From Chitinophagales bacterium (GTDB taxonomy: Bacteria > Bacteroidota > Bacteroidia > Chitinophagales > Saprospiraceae): a DNA stretch of 64,000 bases. The notes beneath the pieces were generated by a model. The model did not search any database, was not told the origin of the DNA, and saw only the letters and a list, made by a program, of their open reading frames with translations. The DNA lies in assembly GCA_013299105.1 (NCBI GenBank), contig JAAFJY010000016.1, forward strand, positions 1 through 64,000, written 5' to 3'. The position numbers and the translations under genes are program-made. This document shows, in pieces, positions 36,905 to 44,382 of the stretch (positions within the stretch are counted from its first letter, which is position 1; each line of letters starts with the position of its first letter).

Positions 36905-38983
36905 CTACTCCACCTTAAACGCCGAATCATCAATACCGGCATTGATCGCCACTTTTTTGGCTTTCAACTCCAGTGGAAAAGGCGTGGCACCAGAGCTCAA
37001 GACAGTGTGAGGCAATTGGATGCCATTCACCTCCTTGTAGTCTTTGTACTCCGAAACCTGGGTGATGGTTTGGCCACCAGCTTCGATCACTTTGATACTT
37101 TTCAACAGCAAACTAGAGGTTTTATCGTAGAAATTGGTTGTTTTATCACCAGTAGGATCCTCCACCACTACTTTGTACGCAGCAGCACCATTGACAGCTT
37201 CTTCGCCTTTTAGACTCAACTTATAGCCTGCTTTGGTATAATCCAACTCAGGGAAAATCGGACCTTCAAGCGCCAGTTTAGCTAGTTCTTTTTCACCAAC
37301 CGGGACATTCTGGCCTTGCTGTTCAATTTTACCTTTGCTGCCGTTGTAGGCTTGCAAGCTCATAACGCTGCCCATCGCCGTTACGGTTTGCATAAATTTG
37401 TTGGGCGCTTTTTTCTTGATGGCAATTTCAATGCTAATGCCTTGGATTTCGGCCACCATTTGGGTTTCCATGTCCTTCACGGCGCTCAGTTTGGCCCTGC
37501 CTCCCTCTGCTGCGATGAACTTTTCGATGATCGACTCAGGGGTAACATCCGCCGAAACAGCGACTGCGGCTTTCTCCGGGTTACCATTTGCGTCAAAGTA
37601 CAGGACCTGACCAAAAGCCTTGAGTTTTTCGCTCACATCGTCCTTGCTTCCCACTACGACAATGTTGGCATTTTCGGGCTTGAGGTATTTTTTTGCTACC
37701 GCTTGCAAATCAGCAGGAGTTACAGCAGCCAGTTTGGCCAAGTAAGTACCATAATAGTCCTTGGGCAAGCCATAACGAGCAATGTTCAAGGCATAATTGG
37801 CAATGTTTTGTGGGTTTTCCAGGCGGCGGGCGTAAGCACCCGCCATAATGGCCTTGGTGCGATCTACTTCAGCCTGCGTTGGGGTTTCATTGGCCATTTT
37901 GCGGATTTCCTTCAGCATTTCCACTATTGAGCTGTCGGTTACTGCATTCCTTACGCTACCGCCTGCGTTGAACTCACCAATTTCCATGTCGGTTTGCAAA
38001 CCTGAGTAAATGCCATAAGTATAGCCCTTGTCTTCACGCAGGTTTTGGTACAAGCGGCTGTTTCCGTCAGCTCCAAGCAGGTTGTTCATCACCGCAGCTT
38101 TGATGGCGTCAGCATCATTGGGCTTCAGGCTCAAAGGGTAAGTAATGCGGATCACCGACTGGACGGCTCCATCGCGGTTGACAAAAGCTACGCGGGTTTT
38201 TTCAGGCGCACTTGGAACTGCAAAAGTTTGCTTGGCAACCGTTCCTTTTACCCATTTGCCAAAATACTTGGCAGCATCAGCGAAAGCTTGAGCAGGAGTA
38301 ATATCACCTACCACAACTAGATAAGTGATATTGGGCTTAAAGTAAGTTTTATAATAGCTTTCACAGTCGGTCACCGTAATTTTGTTCACTGAAGCCTCAT
38401 TGGTCAGTTCGCCATATGGGTGAGCAGCTCCGTAATTGATCACATCAGCCACTTTACTGGCAATACTATTGGGATCGTCCTTGTCGCCGGCCAATCCAGA
38501 CAAAGTTTGTTTTTTGATCTTGTCAAATTCGTCTTTGTTGAATGCTGGATTGAACAAAACATCAGCCATCATGCTCAACACTTTGTCTTTGTGCTTGGTC
38601 AAACTGCTGGCAAACATGCCATCCGAGCTCGTGAACAGGGTTGCACCAATGAAGTCGATTTCTTCGTCAAGTTGAGCTTTGTTCTTGGTTTTCGTACCAC
38701 TGCGCATCAAGGTACCAGTGATGTCACCAACGCCAGCCAAGTCTTTTTCCAGTGAAATGGGTTTGTCAATAAAAACCTGGAAAGAAACCTGCGGCAATTT
38801 ATGGTTTTCTACCACGATGACTTTGAGGCCATTGGGCAGGTTTTGCTGCACGTAATTGCCCAGTTTGATTACTGGGGCAGGCAAAGCAGCGGGCGCTTTT
38901 TTGCGGAATTCTTCCTGGGCTTGTGCGGCACTTAGAAATCCAAGCGCCAAAAGCAAAGTGAAAAGAAATTTATGTTGTTTCAT
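36905..38983 (-). CDS. M16 peptidase-like subunit (no zinc motif) with LolA-like tail
   Basis: A 692-residue secreted protein (signal KFLFTLLLALGFLSAAQAQ). Residues about 30-450 form two M16 domains, but the HxxEH position reads LAGVGDITGTLMRSGT, so this half is the non-catalytic partner. It keeps the Arg-Tyr region of the C-terminal M16 domain (EDKGYTYGIYSGLQ). Residues about 480-692 look like an outer-membrane lipoprotein-sorting (LolA-like) fold (KDMETQMVAEIQGISIEIAI). The ATG at 38983 begins the signal peptide. It follows the catalytic M16 gene and probably forms a heterodimer with it. Confidence 0.85.
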   Translation of the reverse strand: MKQHKFLFTLLLALGFLSAAQAQEEFRKKAPAALPAPVIKLGNYVQQNLPNGLKVIVVENHKLPQVSFQVFIDKPISLEKDLAGVGDITGTLMRSGTKTKNKAQLDEEIDFIGATLFTSSDGMFASSLTKHKDKVLSMMADVLFNPAFNKDEFDKIKKQTLSGLAGDKDDPNSIASKVADVINYGAAHPYGELTNEASVNKITVTDCESYYKTYFKPNITYLVVVGDITPAQAFADAAKYFGKWVKGTVAKQTFAVPSAPEKTRVAFVNRDGAVQSVIRITYPLSLKPNDADAIKAAVMNNLLGADGNSRLYQNLREDKGYTYGIYSGLQTDMEIGEFNAGGSVRNAVTDSSIVEMLKEIRKMANETPTQAEVDRTKAIMAGAYARRLENPQNIANYALNIARYGLPKDYYGTYLAKLAAVTPADLQAVAKKYLKPENANIVVVGSKDDVSEKLKAFGQVLYFDANGNPEKAAVAVSADVTPESIIEKFIAAEGGRAKLSAVKDMETQMVAEIQGISIEIAIKKKAPNKFMQTVTAMGSVMSLQAYNGSKGKIEQQGQNVPVGEKELAKLALEGPIFPELDYTKAGYKLSLKGEEAVNGAAAYKVVVEDPTGDKTTNFYDKTSSLLLKSIKVIEAGGQTITQVSEYKDYKEVNGIQLPHTVLSSGATPFPLELKAKKVAINAGIDDSAFKVE

Positions 38984-39030
38984 TGTTTTCAATTCTGAAT
39001 CAAAAATGAGGATAAGGATGAGAACTTGGC

Positions 39031-40353
39031 TTATTCGCCCCTTTGGGATACCCAATACAGTACAATGCGCTGGTTTTTGTCCAGGTACTTTTTGGCAACT
39101 CGCTGGATGTCTTCGCGGGTTACTTTCAGGTATTGGTCCAATTGTGTGTTGATGGCCTCAACCCCACCAAAGTAAGTTTCATAGGTAGCCAAGTTTTCAG
39201 CGATGCCTTCCAGTTCGCTGTTTTTATTTACCATGTCCACCTCAATCTGGTTACGCAGTTTTTGGAATTCCTTTTCAGGTACGAGGTTGTTGCGCACGTT
39301 ATCAATTTCGGCATCAAGTGTAGCTTCGACGTCTTTGAGGTCGACTCCTAAATTGCAGATATTGAAAACCACATTGATTCCTGGATGCTCCAATTGGAAT
39401 GCAAAAGAGCCCGCAGCAACAGCAAATTGCTTTTCGTCCACCATCTTTTTGTAAATGCGCGAACTTTGGCCACCTGAAAGCAGCTTATTTAACATTTCCA
39501 GGGCGTAAAAATCTTTATCGGTGCGAGCAGGTGTGGGGTAAGCCACGATCAGGGCGGGTAATTGTACCTTGTCAAAAACAGTGTCCCGGATTTCCTTGGT
39601 CCGTATTGGTTCATTGACCGTGGGGCGGAAAATAGGTTTTTTGCTTTTGGGAATGGTGGAAAAGTATTTTTCAACCAACTTGCGGGTTTCAATCGGATTG
39701 ATATCGCCTGCAATGACCAATACTGCATTATCGGGCACGTAAAAGTCCTTGTAGAAATTCACGTAATCACTTTCCTGCGCAGCATCCAAGTGAGCCATTG
39801 AGCCGATGGGAGTCCAACTGTAGGGATGCACAGTGTAAGCACGCTTCATGATTTCTTCAGCAATCCGACCATAAGGCTGGTTTTCCACCCGCTGGCGGCG
39901 CTCTTCTTTCACGACTTGTCGTTGGGTTTCGATGCCTTTGTTTTCAACTTTGGCATGCAACATGCGCTCTGATTCCAGCCAAATGGCCAAAGGCAATTGG
40001 TTAGAAGGAAGAACCTCATAGTAGTAAGTATGGTCTTGCATAGTATAGGCGTTGTTCACAGCACCTGCACCAGAAAGGTACTTGTCAAATTCGCCACGTG
40101 CAACGTTTGCAGAACCTTCAAACAACAAGTGTTCGAAGAAGTGTGCAAAACCAGTACGGGCGGTGTTTTCGTTCTTGGATCCTACGTGATACAATACCGA
40201 AGTAACAACAATTGGGGTAGAGTGGTCTTCATGCAAGATCACCGTAAGCCCGTTGGCGAGCTTAAAACGTTCAAATTTAACTGGTTTCATTTGAGCGCCG
40301 AGCCAAATGGGGAGACTCAGGGTACATAATAATAAGCTTGACCAAAGTCGCAT
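39031..40353 (-). CDS. M16 zinc protease, catalytic subunit
   Basis: A 440-residue secreted protease (signal WSSLLLCTLSLPIWLGAQ). The inverted zinc motif is intact: FAHFFEHLLFEGS, with the distal Glu in NAYTMQDHTYYYEVL to ERMLHAKVEN. VIAGDINPIETRKLVEKYF and the C-terminal-domain Arg region are present. It degrades peptides in the periplasm. The ATG at 40353 begins the signal. It lies 47 bp upstream of the non-catalytic M16 gene and would be transcribed with it. Confidence 0.92.
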   Translation of the reverse strand: MRLWSSLLLCTLSLPIWLGAQMKPVKFERFKLANGLTVILHEDHSTPIVVTSVLYHVGSKNENTARTGFAHFFEHLLFEGSANVARGEFDKYLSGAGAVNNAYTMQDHTYYYEVLPSNQLPLAIWLESERMLHAKVENKGIETQRQVVKEERRQRVENQPYGRIAEEIMKRAYTVHPYSWTPIGSMAHLDAAQESDYVNFYKDFYVPDNAVLVIAGDINPIETRKLVEKYFSTIPKSKKPIFRPTVNEPIRTKEIRDTVFDKVQLPALIVAYPTPARTDKDFYALEMLNKLLSGGQSSRIYKKMVDEKQFAVAAGSFAFQLEHPGINVVFNICNLGVDLKDVEATLDAEIDNVRNNLVPEKEFQKLRNQIEVDMVNKNSELEGIAENLATYETYFGGVEAINTQLDQYLKVTREDIQRVAKKYLDKNQRIVLYWVSQRGE

Positions 40354-40624
40354 ACAATGTTTTTTTGGTAAATGATAAGGGTTAACAGCAGGGTGTGCTT
40401 TTTGGTTTTTTAAAAAGCGACACAAAGTAGACTTTTACCTCAAAGCGGTAGCTAAAAATTGCAAAACTGTTGACATACCGCTAAGATTGTAGCATACCTA
40501 CTTTAATGAACTGCTATTTTCAACAAAGGTTGTTGTAATAATGCGACTTGGTCAAAAAACTTGGACTATAAAGTTGGGATAATCGACTAAAGGAAGAGAT
40601 AATTCGGCGTAAGCGAAAAATAGT
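40354..40624. other. Intergenic region, no feature seen
   Basis: AT-rich; no reading frame, repeat copy or RNA gene is recognised upstream of the M16 pair. Confidence 0.5.
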
Positions 40625-40687
40625 AGAGCGTAGCAGGTAGCTGGCCTAACTTTTGGGTTAAGCTCAAACAAATTACCCGCTACGCTA
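40625..40687 (-). terminator. Hairpin after the YkuK gene
   Basis: The arms agcgtagcaggta and tacccgctacgct pair with one mismatch across a loop of about 35 bases, just past the stop of the YkuK-like gene. Terminator function is probable but there is no clean T run. Confidence 0.45.
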
Positions 40688-40691
40688 TAGT

Positions 40692-41162
40692 TTACACTAC
40701 TTTGTCAGCACAAGCTGAGCTGGCGAAGGCATCTGGCTTTGCTTTGAAGACAAAGCCCATGGACAAAATGTAGCCCATTGCCTCTTTCAGCGCAGTGTTG
40801 GACTGAAAATGCGGATCAGTGTTGATGTCAGCATGTACTTCCAGTTCCACGTCGTATCTATCCAGCAAATCGCACAAGGCGTATGCTATTTCAATCGACT
40901 TGGAAACTTCAAAGATCATGCGTTCGCGCAAGGTCATGCGGCGGTTTTCACGGCTGTTGCAGATGTACATGAAGCCCCCTTTTTTCTCCCGAACGAATAC
41001 GATGACCGTTGCCAGCTCGACTGCGTCACCGCGTACCTGGGAGTCGGTGCCTATGCATACCTTCAAGCGGTGACCTTGCTCGCGCTCGCGGATGATAGTA
41101 CGCTCTACAGCCTCCACAATGGGCAGGTCGATGCGTGTACCGTCAAATTTTCTCCAATGCAT
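40692..41162 (-). CDS. YkuK-family RNase H-like protein
   Basis: A 156-residue protein of the YkuK (former DUF458) family, which has an RNase H-like fold. It shows KVCIGTDSQVRGDAVELATV with the first acidic residue, EVSKSIEIAYALCDLLDRYD and VELEVHADINTDPHFQSN with the later acidic positions. A nuclease role is inferred from the fold; the cellular function is not known. The ATG at 41162 (MHWRKFDGTRIDLPI) suits the family; an upstream ATG adds an untypical leader. Confidence 0.82.
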   Translation of the reverse strand: MHWRKFDGTRIDLPIVEAVERTIIREREQGHRLKVCIGTDSQVRGDAVELATVIVFVREKKGGFMYICNSRENRRMTLRERMIFEVSKSIEIAYALCDLLDRYDVELEVHADINTDPHFQSNTALKEAMGYILSMGFVFKAKPDAFASSACADKVV

Positions 41163-41407
41163 GTCTATATGGGTTTGTTCAAAAAAAACTATTCGCAACT
41201 ATCCAGTTGGTTCACATTTTGGCCCAAAAAAGCCGCTTTTTGTATCAAAACCACTCAACTGTATAGTTACGATTTTTTCACCTAAATTCTTGAAAAACAA
41301 GAAAAATTAATTTTTTCTAGCGAAATTCTTAACAAAATCTTGTTTTTACTGTTGACTGTGGTGATTGACTTTAACAATGTTTAAAGCAGGCCTAAAAGTT
41401 CCCTTGC

Positions 41408-41427
41408 GGAGCGTAAAAAAATAAGGT
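41408..41427 (+). mobile_element. Partial MITE-like end
   Basis: Twenty bases (ggagcgtaaaaaaataaggt) are identical to the outer end of the elements at 30.1 and 33.8 kb. The rest of the element is missing. Confidence 0.5.
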
Positions 41428-41457
41428 ATTTACCCTAAAAAATTAATCCCGTTTTGT

Positions 41458-41898
41458 ATGACACCGTACCTATTTGTTTATGGAACCCTCATGGTAGGAA
41501 TAGAATCCAAGACCACAGGTTTTTTGCACAACAACAGTAAGTGGTTGGGCTCGGCCTATATGCCCGGCATAATGTATGACTTGGGTCGTTATCCGGGAGC
41601 TATTTGTGTACCTGGTTACAGAAAAAGGGTGTATGGGCAATTGTTTTTATTGGAAGAACCAGAGTTCATGTTCTATCACCTCGATGAGTATGAGGGGGTT
41701 AGTCACCATAATCAAAAGGAAGACGAGTACTTACGAGAAATCATCAAAGTCACCCACGAAGACGAGCAAAAAGAGTACGAAGCTTATGCTTATTTATTAC
41801 AATACCCTAATGCTGATTTAAAAGTAATCCAATCTGGTCGTTACCTTGATTACATCGGTCAGCATCAAGCTCATTTGAGTTTTATTCGGGAGGTGTAA
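41458..41898 (+). CDS. Gamma-glutamylcyclotransferase-like protein
   Basis: A 146-residue AIG2/GGCT-like protein. It has the substrate loop LFVYGTLMVG, MPGIMYDLGRYPGAICVPG, VYGQLFLLE and the catalytic Glu region FMFYHLDEYEGVSHHNQKED. Enzymes of this fold release 5-oxoproline from gamma-glutamyl amines. The substrate is uncertain. It stands alone, with a MITE fragment 30 bp upstream. Confidence 0.85.
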   Translation: MTPYLFVYGTLMVGIESKTTGFLHNNSKWLGSAYMPGIMYDLGRYPGAICVPGYRKRVYGQLFLLEEPEFMFYHLDEYEGVSHHNQKEDEYLREIIKVTHEDEQKEYEAYAYLLQYPNADLKVIQSGRYLDYIGQHQAHLSFIREV

Positions 41899-42011
41899 AT
41901 AAATGCTAAAACTTTTTAAGCAAGGCTAATCCTCTTTCCTGAAGGAGGCTTCATTCAATGTAATGCCTGGCCTTCATGCCATTCAAAATACCCATCTGAT
42001 AGTTTCAGCCT

Positions 42012-42322
42012 CTAAATTAAGACCTTCCTTCGCATTACTACAATGTGCTTTTCTACAAACTCCATGATAAACTTTTCTTGATGTAATTCCCCCATTACTT
42101 GGATGCAGAACTTTCCTATTCGTTCCAATTGTTTCAAAAAATGGCAACAACGATACATGGCTGTGTGCTCACCTGTCCTTCAATCTCAAGCAGGTACAAA
42201 GAGAAATCTTCCTTCTGACGAAAAAAATAGGACCAAATTTTAGCGAAGTTGTTTTCATTACTAACATCAGCGCTACCACTCCAAATGACAAAATCCACTT
42301 GGGCGGTATTGTGAAAAATAAT
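42012..42322 (-). pseudogene. Degenerate coding remnant
   Basis: On the minus strand a frame reads HNTAQVDFVIWSGSADVSNE to QPCIVVAIF and then stops. From the same point the next frame continues, with LKQLERIGKFCIQVMGELHQ to VVMRRKVLI. A single frameshift joins the two into about 100 residues. There is no start codon at the 5' end and no family is recognised, so this is offered as a decayed gene fragment only. Confidence 0.35.
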
Positions 42323-42468
42323 TTACATACAAAAATTTAATTATTGTTAATCAGCCATTTATAAGATCACGAAGTTTGATCTACTTGGTGTATTCTGCCA
42401 TGATTTTGACCATTTACCAAGGAGAAACAAACTAGTCTAAGAAAAAATAGTAGCTGTATTTTCATTGG
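42323..42468. other. AT-rich spacer, nothing recognised
   Basis: No frame, hairpin or repeat copy is evident. Confidence 0.4.
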
Positions 42469-42633
42469 CTAGTGGTACGAATTACAAATACCCCCTAGGT
42501 TGCAGGCAGGCTATTTGGCTTTGTAGCAAGGCGAGAGGAGGGAAAATAGTGGACTATTTGACCGACGAACAACGCAGCTACGGAGACATATAGCCCGTGG
42601 AACTTGGGGCAGATTTACGATTTGGACCACTAG
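42469..42633. mobile_element. Candidate 165-bp element with terminal inverted repeats
   Basis: The left end ctagtggtacgaattacaaa and the right end (reverse complement ctagtggtccaaatcgtaaa) agree at 15 of 20 positions. The interior is GC-richer than its surroundings and carries no gene. The CTAG at both ends could be part of the repeat or a duplicated target. It may be a MITE or a structured RNA. Confidence 0.45.
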
Positions 42634-42680
42634 TTTTTATGCTAAAAAGTTACCCACCTGTCATTCAGCAATTAGAACAT

Positions 42681-44003
42681 TCATTGGTTCACGCCATCGT
42701 CTTTTCGTTGTAACCGCTTAACTTCCAATAATCGATCTTTAACAATTGGGTTGTCAGGCTTGATTTGCCGGGCTCTTTCAACCGAGCGGAGCGCTTTGTT
42801 TAGTTCTCCTTTTTGCTCATGGATCTCGCTTTGTAGCAGATGCCAACCTGCCTTTGTCCGTTTCACCCTTGCCGTTTCATTGGCCGTGACCAAGGCGGAG
42901 TCCAATTGTCCGGTTTTAAATTGCAAGATGGTTTTATTGCCCAGGGCCACACTGTCTTTGGGATTGTCTACCAATACTTCGTTGTACAGCGCAATGGCTT
43001 CGGCATGGTGATTGGTGCGGGTATAGACTTGTGCAAGGGTCATTACAGGCAAGAGGTTTTTCTGGGTACCATCTTTAGGCACAGCTGCTTTGAGTGTCGT
43101 ATTTTTGTAGTTTTTATACGCCTCCTCGGCCAAGGCAATGGCACTCGATGGCCGGTTCATGCTCAACATAATCCTCGACACCAAGATCAGAGCAGCCTGC
43201 GTGATGTTGTCTTCAAAAGTGCCCATTGCCCTGATTTGCAACAAACTATCAACTTTGTTTTCTTCTTTCAAGTCGAATTTAGGTGAATAAAAACTGATTC
43301 TGATGCGCTGGTTGTTGTCATCAAACACCGAACCCGACAAAACCATTTGACATCCACAGTTTTCTGCGATTAACTTAGAATCGCTGAGGTCGTTGAAATT
43401 TTCGTAAGTGGTGATCAGCTCTGCATCACCCGCAAAATTGGCTTTGCGGAATTGGTTTTCGATTTCACGCAGCAAAAATTCGGCAGGGTTGGTTTTCTTG
43501 TTGTCGACTGTCAGGAAGTTTACGATGCCAATTTTGTACAAAGCTGCATCGTCAAATTTGGGGCAGTATTTTTCCAGTCCAGGCACGCCTCCTGGGGTGT
43601 CAGGTTTCTTTTGTTCTCCAGGTTTCTCGCTGTTTTGTTCTTTACCTGGCATAACCAGGATTCCCAGGCCAAAGAGCACCAATGCGCCGATACCCATAAG
43701 TCCCCATTTGAGTAAGGAGCGAGGGTTATTGGTTGGCTTGGGCTGATCAGCCAACCGCATCTGGTGCAAAATATCCAACAATTTATTGGCTGCCTGGTTA
43801 TTGCGGCGGCGGATTTCTTCAGCGGTGGCGATACCTTCCAATTCGCGTTTCTTCTCCTGAAAAAACTCACTTTGGCTGATTTGGGCACTGCGCAACAAAT
43901 CGGGGTAGCGGGACTGATTGGCTTTCAAGTATTCGGTCAATTGGTCGAGTGCCTCTTCCAAGCGGCCCTCTTCCACCAAATCCTCGATTACTTTCTTGAT
44001 CAT
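42681..44003 (-). CDS. EAD11-like/membrane/TPR protein
   Basis: A 440-residue protein. Residues 1-85 resemble effector-associated domain 11: IEDLVEEGRLEEALDQLTEY, then SEFFQEKKRELEGIATAEEI and RRRNNQAANKLLDILHQM. A Pro-rich linker and one membrane helix (LLKWGLMGIGALVLFGLGIL) follow. The extracytoplasmic part begins IGIVNFLTVDN and includes a FlgO/TolB-like segment (LIAENCGCQMVLSGSVFDDN), then TPR-like helices (about 330-430). EAD domains recruit effectors in conflict or signalling systems; such a role here is inference. It has no obvious partner gene next to it. Confidence 0.7.
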   Translation of the reverse strand: MIKKVIEDLVEEGRLEEALDQLTEYLKANQSRYPDLLRSAQISQSEFFQEKKRELEGIATAEEIRRRNNQAANKLLDILHQMRLADQPKPTNNPRSLLKWGLMGIGALVLFGLGILVMPGKEQNSEKPGEQKKPDTPGGVPGLEKYCPKFDDAALYKIGIVNFLTVDNKKTNPAEFLLREIENQFRKANFAGDAELITTYENFNDLSDSKLIAENCGCQMVLSGSVFDDNNQRIRISFYSPKFDLKEENKVDSLLQIRAMGTFEDNITQAALILVSRIMLSMNRPSSAIALAEEAYKNYKNTTLKAAVPKDGTQKNLLPVMTLAQVYTRTNHHAEAIALYNEVLVDNPKDSVALGNKTILQFKTGQLDSALVTANETARVKRTKAGWHLLQSEIHEQKGELNKALRSVERARQIKPDNPIVKDRLLEVKRLQRKDDGVNQ

Positions 44004-44170
44004 GATGATAGGTTTGGTAAATACCTACGATGAAGGCTCAAAGTGGGTTTGCCTCCCGCAGGGATTCCACATACAAACGGAAAAATAAGTCAAAACCCAC
44101 ATAAATCAGGTAAAACTTCACTTTATTTTAACCTAAATCTTTAGAAATTGCTAACGAATGGAGCATATTT

Positions 44171-44270
44171 GTCTAAACCAGAATTTACAGAATTACTTGC
44201 ATGGTGTTGACAAACCAGAATTTGAAAGAATTATAGAATGAGCTCGCTTCGCGGTCCAGGCGTAACGAAG
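44171..44270 (+). repeat. Period-9 family, diverged copy f
   Basis: It reads aaaccagaatttacagaatt, cttgcatggtgttgacaaac, then aaagaattatagaatgag and a GC-rich gctcgcttcgcggtcc. It is most similar to copy g at 51.1 kb and shares the catgnngttgac core with copies a-e. Confidence 0.6.
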
Positions 44271-44382
44271 AGGTTGCAAATTTTACATCTCCAACCCCAA
44301 AACTTCACTTTTTATTAATCCTAAAGGTCGTTTTTTCTTTAGAACTTGAGGCACAGTATTTCACATGCTTATTGCTCTCTAC

